Of a stretch of DNA of 39,935 nt, positions 15,696 to 23,310 are shown piece by piece. Numbering within the stretch: the first letter of the stretch is position 1; each line of letters starts with the position of its first letter. The DNA is taken from positions 1 to 39,935 of the forward strand of contig JAUILH010000021.1 in NCBI GenBank assembly GCA_030433115.1, written 5' to 3'. The DNA comes from Bacteroidia bacterium. Its GTDB lineage: Bacteria; Bacteroidota; Bacteroidia; Flavobacteriales_D; JAUILH01. The notes under the pieces were generated by a model that had not been told where the DNA came from, did no database searches, and saw nothing but the letters and a program-made list of their open reading frames with translations. The translations under genes and the position numbers were made by a program.

Positions 15696-15924
15696 CTTCG
15701 TTATCTTGTTTTTTGTAATCGTACAATTTTTTTCCTCCTAAGGCAACACCGGCTGCGATTAAAAAGCCAAGTCCACCATCAACTGGGATACAGGGAGGAG
15801 GCCAACATGGAGGCGGTCCTCCAGCAGGCGGTCCACCAGGTCCACCACCAGCAGGTTGAGAGTACCCTAGATGAGTCATAAATGACATCACGAGCATCAA
15901 ACCAAATATTTTGAGCCACTTCAT
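15682..15924 (-). CDS. PID-CTERM-like exosortase substrate, small secreted Gly/Pro-rich protein
   Basis: An 80-residue protein from ATG 15924 (TTG 15933 is an alternative). The order is signal peptide (MKWLKIFGLMLVMSFMTHLGYSQ), a 25-residue Gly/Pro-rich linker with two Cys (PPPCWPPPC), then the sorting tail PVDGGLGFLIAAGVALGGKK and a basic end (KKLYDYKKQ). A PID/PVDGG motif, a hydrophobic helix and basic residues is the pattern of PID-CTERM tails processed by XrtX. The mature product after tail removal would be barely 25 residues, so it may be a small structural or model substrate. It is the first gene of the exosortase set; the terminator overlaps its stop. Confidence 0.85.
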   Translation of the reverse strand: MKWLKIFGLMLVMSFMTHLGYSQPAGGGPGGPPAGGPPPCWPPPCIPVDGGLGFLIAAGVALGGKKLYDYKKQDNEEKLS

Positions 15925-15930
15925 AATAGG

Positions 15931-15938
15931 CAAATATA
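15931..15938 (-). promoter_or_regulatory. Candidate -7 box (TAnnTTTG) upstream of the exosortase set
   Basis: The minus strand reads TATATTTG at 15938-15931, with TTTTG 17 bases upstream, a fair match to the Bacteroidota promoter pattern. The box lies only 6 bases before the chosen ATG (15924), so transcription would start at or inside the start codon. Either the transcript is nearly leaderless or the match is fortuitous. Confidence 0.4.
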
Positions 15939-16093
15939 ATAATAAAAAACTGCTTCAAAATAAATTCTTGTGAACCACCAGTTTTTTTCTTTGTAATTGA
16001 CTTTTTTTCTGACGAGAGGTTTTTATCTACATCCTGGAAAATCTTTTTTGAAACCCAAAGTCCATTCTTGCGTAGAGAGATCGAATAAACTGC

Positions 16094-16101
16094 TATTTTT
16101 G
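16094..16101 (+). promoter_or_regulatory. Candidate -7 box (TAnnTTTG) for the polysaccharide cluster
   Basis: TATTTTTG lies 30 bases before the ATG of the Wzc-type gene, with a TTG about 23 bases upstream. Position and sequence fit a Bacteroidota vegetative promoter for the long + strand operon. The rest of the 207-base divergent region (15925-16131) shows no clear operator. Confidence 0.5.
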
Positions 16102-16131
16102 CAGCCAAATGTCCACGATTGGACTTGTTGT

Positions 16132-18519
16132 ATGAGCGATAAGCACAATGCCAATATCATATCTGCTAAAGACATCTCATTTGTCTTACGACTGATTAGG
16201 AGAAACATTCTGATTCTTTTATTGATTTCTTTGTTTTCAGGTATTTTGGGATATATGTATACCTATCAGATGGTGAATATTTATGGCGCCAAGTGTCAGA
16301 TATTGGTGAAATCATCGGAGGTTTATGATTATCAGAATAATATATATAGGTCTTTGGGATACGCTGATATCTATTCGGATATGGCTAACCAGAGTCGTGT
16401 GATTAAGTCGAAGGATCTGATTGAAAAGGTCTTAGATCGGGTTAATTTCCAGATAAGGTATTTTATAAATGGTAGGGTAAAAACAACAGAAGTTAGAAAG
16501 GGAGTGCCTTTTGAATTAACCTTTACCAATGCCGTTAAGAGCATTTATGATCAGAAAATAAAGGTTCAGGTACTGGATTTGGAAAGAATAAAAATCGAGT
16601 ACAAAATAGGTGAAAAGAAAGAAGAGCAGATTCTAGTGCTAGATAGTGAGGTTACCACACCATACTTTTCAGTGAAAGCGAGCAAAACGAGTGATTTGAC
16701 CAAGGAGAATTTAGGTAAACTAAAGAACGTTGATTATCATGTTGTATTGATTGGCAAGAATGCCTTGATTTCGAAATACCAGTCATCTTTAACGGTCGAA
16801 AATATTGAATACACTAATATTCTTGAGTTAACCGTTGTTGATGAAATACCGGAACGCGGAGTAGAGTTTTTGGATGCTTTGGCCCTTGAGTACATTGATT
16901 ACACATTGGAGTCAAAAATTGAAAGAAATGATAGTACGCTTCATTATATAGACAGGCAACTCAATGAGGTAATTGAGATTCTAAATGTTATAGAAGATAC
17001 TTTAGATTCATACAAGGCTCAAAAGTCCATATTAGATTTGAACAAGCAAGCCGACAGGTATTTTGATCAGCTTACTGAATACGAAGACCAACTAAGAAAG
17101 GTGAGGTTGACACTTAATGATCTTCGACGACTTGAGAGTTATGTGCTGAATATTGACCCTCAAAGAAATAGACTTCTTCCCAGTAGTGTATATGTTGGTG
17201 GAAATGATGATTTTTTGAGAACTTCCATAGAAAAGTTATATAAACTACAAGAAGAGAAAACGAAAATGGAGTCTTCTCATACCAATAATTCTCAAAGGAT
17301 GAAGTTGGTTGTTGCAGACATCAATAAGTTAAAAGATGAACTTCTTGAGTATCTAGTAAATGATAAAAAGGCGATGGTTGAAGAAATGAATTCGCTTATG
17401 AAAGAAGTGGCAGTTTATAACGGTAAACTTGAGAAACTGCCTAAAACTCAAAGGGGGTTGATGAACATAACACGAGAATTAGAAGTTAATCATAAACTTT
17501 ACATGTTTTTGCTTGAAAAACGGGCGAGCACCATTATTGCCCGCGCTGGAATTATTCCAGAAACCAAAGTGATAGAACATGCAAGAGGAATTGGTTTAGT
17601 AGCTCCGAACAGATCTAAATACATTACAATATTTGTTTTGGCCGGTGTGCTGATTGCTGGTATTATTATCTTTTTAAGAGAAGTCTTGTTCAGAAGGGTG
17701 TCTTCTTTAGATGAACTTGCACTGAACACGGAACTTGCGATTATTGGGCAAGTTTTCAAGAAGAAGCAGCTTGGTGACTATGATTACAAACTACTTGAGA
17801 CTGAATCCAAGAGTCAGCTGGCAGAGTCGTTCAGGGCTATTAGAACTAATTTGCAATATTTTGGGAGTCAATCTGAGTCATCTTGCAAAACAATATTGAT
17901 CACTTCAGTAGCTCCCGGTGAGGGTAAGACATTTTGTGCTGTTAATTTGGCTACGATAATGGCAAGAGCGAACAAAAAGGTTTTGCTCTTAGAACTGGAT
18001 ATGCATAAGCCAAGGATTTACAGAGCTTTTGATCAAAATCCCGCAGTTGGCCTAAGTACTTTTTTAATAGGTAAAGCTTCTTCAGAAGAGATCATTCATG
18101 GAACTGATACTGAAAATTTAGACATTGCTTTTTGCGGACCTGTCCCTCCCAATCCCTCAGAATTGATTATGAGTGATAAGATTAAAAACTTCATAAAAGA
18201 AAATAAAGAAAATTATGATGCCATTCTAATCGATACACCGCCAGTTGGTTTGATCTCTGACGCCCTGGTGCTGATGAATTTATCTGATGTCAATCTATTT
18301 GTATTTAATACTTCTACTACCCGTAAAAAGGAAATTTCTTTTGTAGAGAACCTAATAGACAAAAACCGAATAGAGAATTGCGGTGTGATCTTGAATGGCG
18401 TTAAAATCAGCAAGTGGCAGATGTACTATGCCAAGTATGGTTATGGCTATGGTTACGGATATGGTTATGGTTACGGGTATGGTTATGGCTACGGTTATGG
18501 GGATTCGGAGGAAGAGTAA
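16132..18519 (+). CDS. wzc: Polysaccharide co-polymerase/tyrosine autokinase (Wzc type) with Tyr-Gly tail
   Basis: A 795-residue inner-membrane protein. I start it at ATG 16132 (MSDKHNANIISAKD); a longer frame from 15997 adds no family sequence. Order: cytoplasmic N-terminus, membrane helix ~20-40 (ILILLLISLFSGILGYMY), Wzz-type periplasmic domain with long coiled-coil helices (~290-460), GNVR-like segment before TM2 (~497-520, FVLAGVLIAGIIIFLREVLF), then a BY-kinase domain. Kinase marks: ESFRAIRTNL, Walker A APGEGKT (594-600), the A' segment LLLELDMHKP, and Walker B ILIDTPPVG (Asp701). The C-terminus is a Tyr cluster of 11 Tyr-Gly pairs, the usual site of autophosphorylation. It should control chain length/export; it heads the cluster with Wzm/Wzt next. 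Confidence 0.93.
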   Translation: MSDKHNANIISAKDISFVLRLIRRNILILLLISLFSGILGYMYTYQMVNIYGAKCQILVKSSEVYDYQNNIYRSLGYADIYSDMANQSRVIKSKDLIEKVLDRVNFQIRYFINGRVKTTEVRKGVPFELTFTNAVKSIYDQKIKVQVLDLERIKIEYKIGEKKEEQILVLDSEVTTPYFSVKASKTSDLTKENLGKLKNVDYHVVLIGKNALISKYQSSLTVENIEYTNILELTVVDEIPERGVEFLDALALEYIDYTLESKIERNDSTLHYIDRQLNEVIEILNVIEDTLDSYKAQKSILDLNKQADRYFDQLTEYEDQLRKVRLTLNDLRRLESYVLNIDPQRNRLLPSSVYVGGNDDFLRTSIEKLYKLQEEKTKMESSHTNNSQRMKLVVADINKLKDELLEYLVNDKKAMVEEMNSLMKEVAVYNGKLEKLPKTQRGLMNITRELEVNHKLYMFLLEKRASTIIARAGIIPETKVIEHARGIGLVAPNRSKYITIFVLAGVLIAGIIIFLREVLFRRVSSLDELALNTELAIIGQVFKKKQLGDYDYKLLETESKSQLAESFRAIRTNLQYFGSQSESSCKTILITSVAPGEGKTFCAVNLATIMARANKKVLLLELDMHKPRIYRAFDQNPAVGLSTFLIGKASSEEIIHGTDTENLDIAFCGPVPPNPSELIMSDKIKNFIKENKENYDAILIDTPPVGLISDALVLMNLSDVNLFVFNTSTTRKKEISFVENLIDKNRIENCGVILNGVKISKWQMYYAKYGYGYGYGYGYGYGYGYGYGYGDSEEE
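18436..18501 (+). repeat. In-frame 6-base tandem repeat encoding (Tyr-Gly)11
   Basis: Eleven TAY-GGN units in a row with scattered third-base changes (TATGGT, TATGGC, TACGGA, TACGGG). The codon variation shows selection for the peptide as well as repeat expansion. It ends the kinase reading frame just before an acidic DSEEE tail, and its copy number could vary by slippage without breaking the frame. Confidence 0.95.
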
Positions 18520-18573
18520 TTGGCGTTTAAAATCCTTTTGGAGAACGTAAAATGTATTTTTGAGAACAAAAAC

Positions 18574-19443
18574 ATGGGAAAAGGTCTAAATAAGATTGAA
18601 AGTTGGGATGTAGTTATAAAACCCAAATCAAGTTGGTTCAAACTCAATCTAAGAGAGCTTATTAGATACTATGATTTGTTGGTTATGTTTATCAAAAGAG
18701 ACATAGTCACGGTATACAAGCAAACTGTTTTGGGACCACTTTGGTATTTTATTCAGCCTATATTGACAACAGCGGTTTATATTCTCGTATTTGGTAAAAT
18801 AGCTGGGATGTCTACAGATGGTTTACCCAAACCAGTTTTCTATTTGTGTGGTATAATAATTTGGAACTACTTTTCTGAGTGTTTTATTAAAACATCTGAT
18901 ACTTTTTTGACTAACCAGAATATTTTTGGAAAAATATATTTTCCAAGATTGATAGTTCCTATCTCCAAAGTTGTTTCTGGCTTAATCAAATTTTGTATTC
19001 AGTTTATTCTGTTCCTTGGTTTCTATTTATATTATATGTTCCAGGAGGGATACTCCTATGGACCAACATGGTATTTGGTTTTGCTTCCAGTTTTACTTGT
19101 ATTAATGGGAATGGTTGGATTGGGCTTTGGATTGTTGTTTACATCACTTACCTCAAAGTATAGAGACTTTAAGTTCTTAATTCAGTTTGGAGTACAATTA
19201 GTGATGTATGCCAGTCCAATAATATATCCTCTAGGTAGCCTGGAAGATGGGTCAACTCTCAAGACCGTTATCTCATTAAATCCATTGTCTCATATTATTG
19301 AATACTTTAAGTATGCTTTTTTAGGCAAAGCGGAAATAATTGATTGGGGAATTTGGTATTCTGGATTATTTACAATTCTGGTTCTTTTTATTGGTATCAT
19401 AGTATTTAATAGAACTGAGAAAAACTTTGTTGATACGATATAA
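18574..19443 (+). CDS. wzm: Polysaccharide ABC transporter permease (Wzm type)
   Basis: A 289-residue ABC-2 type permease with six predicted helices. I prefer ATG 18574 (MGKGLNKIESWD) to the TTG at 18520 that abuts the previous stop, since family members start like this, with a KPKSSWFKLNLRELIRYYDLL amphipathic region. Family marks: FIKRDIVTVYKQTVLGPLW, FGKIAGMSTDGLP and the C-terminal SLNPLSHIIEYFKYAFLG. It forms the inner-membrane channel that exports undecaprenyl-linked glycan with the adjacent ATPase, which starts 2 bases after its stop. This points to an ABC-dependent, not Wzy-dependent, route, though the Wzc-like gene beside it is more typical of the latter. Confidence 0.93.
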   Translation: MGKGLNKIESWDVVIKPKSSWFKLNLRELIRYYDLLVMFIKRDIVTVYKQTVLGPLWYFIQPILTTAVYILVFGKIAGMSTDGLPKPVFYLCGIIIWNYFSECFIKTSDTFLTNQNIFGKIYFPRLIVPISKVVSGLIKFCIQFILFLGFYLYYMFQEGYSYGPTWYLVLLPVLLVLMGMVGLGFGLLFTSLTSKYRDFKFLIQFGVQLVMYASPIIYPLGSLEDGSTLKTVISLNPLSHIIEYFKYAFLGKAEIIDWGIWYSGLFTILVLFIGIIVFNRTEKNFVDTI

Positions 19444-19445
19444 AT

Positions 19446-20750
19446 ATGAAAGAAACAGTGTTAAAAGTTGAAAACCTGTCTAAACTCTATAGGTTGGGAG
19501 AGATTGGCACAGGAACTCTGAGTCATGATCTAAATAGATTTTGGGCACGTGTCAGAGGAAAAGAAGACCCATATAGTCTTGTTGGTCAAGTTAATGATCG
19601 AACAAGTGAGGCAAAACAAGATTATGTCTGGGCGCTAAAGGACAATAATTTTGAAGTAAAGCAAGGTGAAGTACTAGGAATAATTGGAAAAAATGGTGCG
19701 GGTAAATCTACGCTCCTTAAACTCATCTCTCAAATTACGTCTCCCACTGAAGGAAGTATAAAAGCCAAAGGTAGAATAGCCTCCCTATTGGAGGTAGGAA
19801 CTGGCATGCATCCAGAGATGACAGCCAGAGAAAATATTTATCTAAATGGTGCCATTCTGGGGATGTCAAAAAAAGAGATCAGTTCCAAGTTTGATGAGAT
19901 CATAGAATTTGCGGGTTGCAAACTCTATATGGATACACCACTTAAAAGATTTTCCTCAGGTATGCGCGTCAGATTGGGATTTGCTGTAGCCGCTTTTTTG
20001 GAACCAGAAATTTTAATTGTGGATGAGGTATTGGCGGTAGGAGATGCTGAATTTCAGAAAAAGGCCATTGGAAAGATGAAGGATGTGAGTCGGGGTGGAG
20101 GGAGAACTGTTCTATTTGTGAGCCATAATATGTCCAGTGTAAAAAGTTTGTGCTCAAGAGCCATTGTATTGGAGCATGGACAAATTAGATTTGATGGGGA
20201 GGTGAATGAAGCCATACACAGATATTTAACAGAGGGCTCTGTGGATGGTGTATATGAGTATAAAGAATTTAGCGGGGATGACAAGAATACGTCAAACGAG
20301 TTTGTTCAAATTAATTCCATTGGAATTAAGGCGGTGGGTAAACATTATGGAGAGCCAATGAATATTAACAATGAATTATCTTTGGTTATTGATTATACCA
20401 AAAAGTTGAGTGACGTGCGTTTGGACACTACAATTCAGATAAAGGGAGAAGGAGGGAATTATCTGCTTGCTTCCGGTTCAGGATCTATTGATGACATGGA
20501 CAATACCACTCAAACAGGAAGAATCAGGCATCAGGTAATTTTGCCTTCAAATTTTTTTAATGCTTCTTCTTTTTATGTTAATCTTCTTGTTAATCAAAAT
20601 AGGAAGAAGATTAATCTTAGGGTTGATGACATATTGAAATTTGATATACTTCCAAAGGAAACTGCTCTAGGTCAGTATATGGGGAAGAGTCAGGTACCGT
20701 TGAGGCCAGAATTTAAATGGACCTATGCTCAAACAGATGAATTGACCTAA
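19446..20750 (+). CDS. wzt: Polysaccharide ABC transporter ATP-binding protein with C-terminal carbohydrate-binding domain (Wzt type)
   Basis: A 434-residue protein. The nucleotide-binding domain carries Walker A GKNGAGKST (81-89), signature RFSSGM (168-173), Walker B ILIVDE (189-194) and the H-loop FVSHN. An N-terminal insertion (HDLNRFWARVRGKEDPY) is typical of O-antigen/teichoic-type exporters. Residues ~265-430 form an extra beta-rich domain like the Wzt C-terminal domain that recognises the capped end of the finished glycan. Such a domain implies a terminal modification (for example methyl), and two methyltransferase genes occur downstream. It pairs with the permease gene 2 bases upstream. 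Confidence 0.94.
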   Translation: MKETVLKVENLSKLYRLGEIGTGTLSHDLNRFWARVRGKEDPYSLVGQVNDRTSEAKQDYVWALKDNNFEVKQGEVLGIIGKNGAGKSTLLKLISQITSPTEGSIKAKGRIASLLEVGTGMHPEMTARENIYLNGAILGMSKKEISSKFDEIIEFAGCKLYMDTPLKRFSSGMRVRLGFAVAAFLEPEILIVDEVLAVGDAEFQKKAIGKMKDVSRGGGRTVLFVSHNMSSVKSLCSRAIVLEHGQIRFDGEVNEAIHRYLTEGSVDGVYEYKEFSGDDKNTSNEFVQINSIGIKAVGKHYGEPMNINNELSLVIDYTKKLSDVRLDTTIQIKGEGGNYLLASGSGSIDDMDNTTQTGRIRHQVILPSNFFNASSFYVNLLVNQNRKKINLRVDDILKFDILPKETALGQYMGKSQVPLRPEFKWTYAQTDELT

Positions 20751-20774
20751 TTCAAGTGAAGCAAATTTATTCCG

Positions 20775-21497
20775 ATGAAGTTAGATTTTAAACTGAAATA
20801 TTCTAAAAAAAGAGCTTTAAGATTTGAGTTTGGATTGTCAAAATATGATTTGACCAATGCGGAAAAGATACAACGTAATATTCAACATAAAGTATTTGCA
20901 GTAGGTTTTGGAAAAACAGGTACCACGTCTTTAGAATCTGCACTAAAAGGTTTCGGATATAAGATGGGAAATCAGGGGGTGGGGGAGATTTTAGCCGAAG
21001 ATTGGCATAATGGTCGCGCCGACAGGATCATTAATTTTTGTCATACGGCAAACGCCTTCCAAGACATGCCATTTGGGATGCCGAATCTCTTCAAGGAATT
21101 AGACGCTGCCTTTCCCAAGAGTAAGTTTATACTGACCGTCAGAGATGACGAAGATGTTTGGTTTAATTCACTAGTAAATTATCATTCAAAACTATTCTCA
21201 AAAGGCAATATACCATCGGAAGAAGAACTTAAAAATGCTTTATACAGACACAAAGGCTGGTCGCTAGAGGTGTTGAAATTTATTTTTGAATATCCTGAAA
21301 TCCCTCTCTACGAAGAAGCCTATTATAAATCTAAATATTTGAATCACAATCAATCAGTTATTGAATATTTTTCAAGTAGACCAGATGATTTGTTAGTTTT
21401 GAATGTGTCAAATGAATCTAGCTATAGAGATTTGGCTAATTTTTTGAACGTGGAAGTTGATAAGAACGCCACTTTTCCATGGAAGAATAAAACATAA
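20775..21497 (+). CDS. Sulfotransferase family protein
   Basis: A 240-residue protein. The PAPS 5'-phosphosulfate loop is GFGKTGTTS (44-52), followed by LESALKGFGY. The 3'-phosphate region is FILTVRDDEDVWFNSLVNYH, where Arg and Ser are in the usual places. This matches the small bacterial sulfotransferase type often found in surface-glycan loci. It probably transfers sulfate from PAPS to a sugar or other cluster product in the cytoplasm. It begins 24 bases after wzt and ends 3 bases before the aminotransferase gene. The acceptor cannot be told from sequence. Confidence 0.82.
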   Translation: MKLDFKLKYSKKRALRFEFGLSKYDLTNAEKIQRNIQHKVFAVGFGKTGTTSLESALKGFGYKMGNQGVGEILAEDWHNGRADRIINFCHTANAFQDMPFGMPNLFKELDAAFPKSKFILTVRDDEDVWFNSLVNYHSKLFSKGNIPSEEELKNALYRHKGWSLEVLKFIFEYPEIPLYEEAYYKSKYLNHNQSVIEYFSSRPDDLLVLNVSNESSYRDLANFLNVEVDKNATFPWKNKT

Positions 21498-21500
21498 TTT

Positions 21501-22607
21501 ATGGAACCAATATTTGTCACAAAACCATCTTTACCACCATTGGATGACTTTGGAGATAGTCTGAAGGAAATATGGCATTCAAGCTATATCACTAATGATG
21601 GCAAATTTCATAAAAAACTAGAGGCAGCTTTGGCAGAATATCTGGGAGTTAAACATATTAGTGTTTTTTCTAATGGAACAATCGCACTCGTGACAGCTTT
21701 ACAGGCTTTGGGTATAGAAGGAGAGGTAATTACCACACCATATAGTTTTGTTGCCACAGCCAATGCCCTTATCTGGAACCGTGTAACACCAGTTTTTGCG
21801 GACATTAATCCTTTTGATTGTAATCTCAATGTGGATGCCATTGAAAATGCAATTACTGAAAAAACAACTGCCATCATGCCCGTTCATGTATACGGCACTT
21901 GCTGTGATGTTGAGCGTATTGAGGCACTTGCAAAGAAGTACAACTTAAAAGTCATATATGATGCGGCCCATGCATTCGGCGTCAAAATGGGGGATCAATC
22001 CGTATTGAATTATGGAGATTTGTCGGTATTAAGCTTTCATGCGACTAAAGTTTTTAATACTATTGAAGGAGGGGCCATAGTTAGTCATTCAAAAGAAATG
22101 AAGACAAAAATTGATAACCTCAAAAATTTTGGAATCATTGATGAAGTCACTGTCGTTGATGCAGGCATCAACGGAAAAATGAATGAACTTCAGGCAGCAT
22201 ACGGTTTGCTTAACTTGGAATATATTGATGAGAAAATTGAGGCGCGTAAAAAAGTAAGTGACTATTATTCTAGTCAGCTTCAATCGGTGGAAGGTATAAA
22301 CTTGTTAGACATAATGGGGGCTTCAAGACATAACTACTCTTATTTCCCGATTTTCATACAAGATGACTGTCATTTCACAAGAGACCAATTATATCAGGCA
22401 TTGAGGAAAGAAAATATTTTCTCGAGACGCTATTTCTATCCTTTAATATCAGAGTTTCCTATGTATCAATCTTTGCCTTCAGCAGATAGAAATAATTTGC
22501 CCAATTCATGGCAGCGGGCAAACTCTGTGCTCTGTTTACCTATGTTTCCAGATCTTAAAATGAGTGAGATTGATCGAATTGTAAATATTATTAAGCGGAT
22601 GAGTTAG
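21501..22607 (+). CDS. DegT/DnrJ/EryC1/StrS-type sugar aminotransferase
   Basis: A 368-residue PLP enzyme, normal length. Marks: VFSNGTIALVTAL, ITTPYSFVATANAL, PVHVYGTCCDVERI, IYDAAHAFG (Asp for PLP nitrogen), and the PLP lysine Lys183 in SFHATKVFNTIEGG, then GINGKMNELQAAYG. The family converts a keto group on a nucleotide sugar to an amine using glutamate. This would create the amino group that the acyl-transfer genes downstream could modify. No nucleotide-sugar dehydratase or epimerase lies in this window, so the precursor must come from elsewhere. It is followed 1 base later by the WbqC gene. Confidence 0.92.
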   Translation: MEPIFVTKPSLPPLDDFGDSLKEIWHSSYITNDGKFHKKLEAALAEYLGVKHISVFSNGTIALVTALQALGIEGEVITTPYSFVATANALIWNRVTPVFADINPFDCNLNVDAIENAITEKTTAIMPVHVYGTCCDVERIEALAKKYNLKVIYDAAHAFGVKMGDQSVLNYGDLSVLSFHATKVFNTIEGGAIVSHSKEMKTKIDNLKNFGIIDEVTVVDAGINGKMNELQAAYGLLNLEYIDEKIEARKKVSDYYSSQLQSVEGINLLDIMGASRHNYSYFPIFIQDDCHFTRDQLYQALRKENIFSRRYFYPLISEFPMYQSLPSADRNNLPNSWQRANSVLCLPMFPDLKMSEIDRIVNIIKRMS

Positions 22608-22608
22608 T

Positions 22609-23310
22609 ATGAAAACCGCCATCATGCAGCCATACGTTTTTCCCTATTTGGGTTACTTTCAATTGATTTCCTCTGTTGATTGTTTTGTCTTTTATGATGA
22701 TGTTAATTTCATCAAAAGAGGTTGGATCAACCGTAATAAGATTCTGGTCAATGGGAATGAGAGTTTATTTAGTATTCCACTTGTTAAGGCCTCTCAAAAT
22801 AAACTGATCAATGAAATCCATCTGGTAAATGATAATAAATGGACAAATCAATTTTTAAATACCATCCAAACTAACTACAAGAAAGCACCCTTCTTTAAAG
22901 AGGGATTTGAATTAGTGGAAACAGTCCTGAGCGCGCATCATAAAAGCATCTCAGACTTGGCTATTGACAGTGTCATAAAGACCTGTGATTACCTTGGGAT
23001 GAATAGAAACTTTCAGTTGAGCTCGGCGAATTATTTTTCAACCAAAGGGCTTCCAAAAGCAGATCGATTGGTAGAGATTACCAAACTTTCTGGTTCAACC
23101 ACATACATCAATGCCCAAGGAGGAAAGCAGCTGTACGATAAACCATACTTTGAAAGTAAACATGTGGACTTGTTTTTCCTGATTGGCCAACTCAAAGAAT
23201 ATCCGCAATTTGAAAATCAATTTGTGCCAGGTCTTTCGATGATAGATCTCATCATGTTTAACGATTTAGAGCAAATAAATCAGATGCTGAATCACTATTA
23301 TTTAGATTAA
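22609..23310 (+). CDS. WbqC family protein
   Basis: A 233-residue protein with the clear WbqC-like start MKTAIMQPYVFPYLGYFQLI, then FYDDVNFIKRGWINRNKI and the C-terminal TYINAQGGKQLYDK region. WbqC proteins occur in O-antigen and capsule loci next to sugar aminotransferases and are thought to help transfer an acyl or aminoacyl group to an amino sugar; the reaction is not firmly known to me. Here it sits between the aminotransferase (1 base gap) and the adenylation enzyme (1-base overlap, TAATG), which fits a role between those two activities. Confidence 0.88.
   Translation: MKTAIMQPYVFPYLGYFQLISSVDCFVFYDDVNFIKRGWINRNKILVNGNESLFSIPLVKASQNKLINEIHLVNDNKWTNQFLNTIQTNYKKAPFFKEGFELVETVLSAHHKSISDLAIDSVIKTCDYLGMNRNFQLSSANYFSTKGLPKADRLVEITKLSGSTTYINAQGGKQLYDKPYFESKHVDLFFLIGQLKEYPQFENQFVPGLSMIDLIMFNDLEQINQMLNHYYLD

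Noticed and set aside
15639..16108. Frames on both strands across the exosortase substrate region (15639-15881 + and 15779-16108 -)
   Set aside because: They overlap the PID-CTERM-like gene and the divergent promoter region in other frames; their Gly/Pro-rich DNA gives low-complexity shadows (His/Gln-rich on one strand) with no signal peptide or domain.
18436..18501. CRISPR-like or microsatellite non-coding repeat
   Set aside because: The repeat is contiguous, without spacers, in frame and at the end of the kinase gene, with synonymous third-base changes; it is coding sequence.
18555..18562. TATTTTTG box just before wzm
   Set aside because: It fits TAnnTTTG but lies inside a continuous operon, 12 bases from the ATG, with the nearest TTTTG only ~15 bases upstream; a separate promoter here is not supported.
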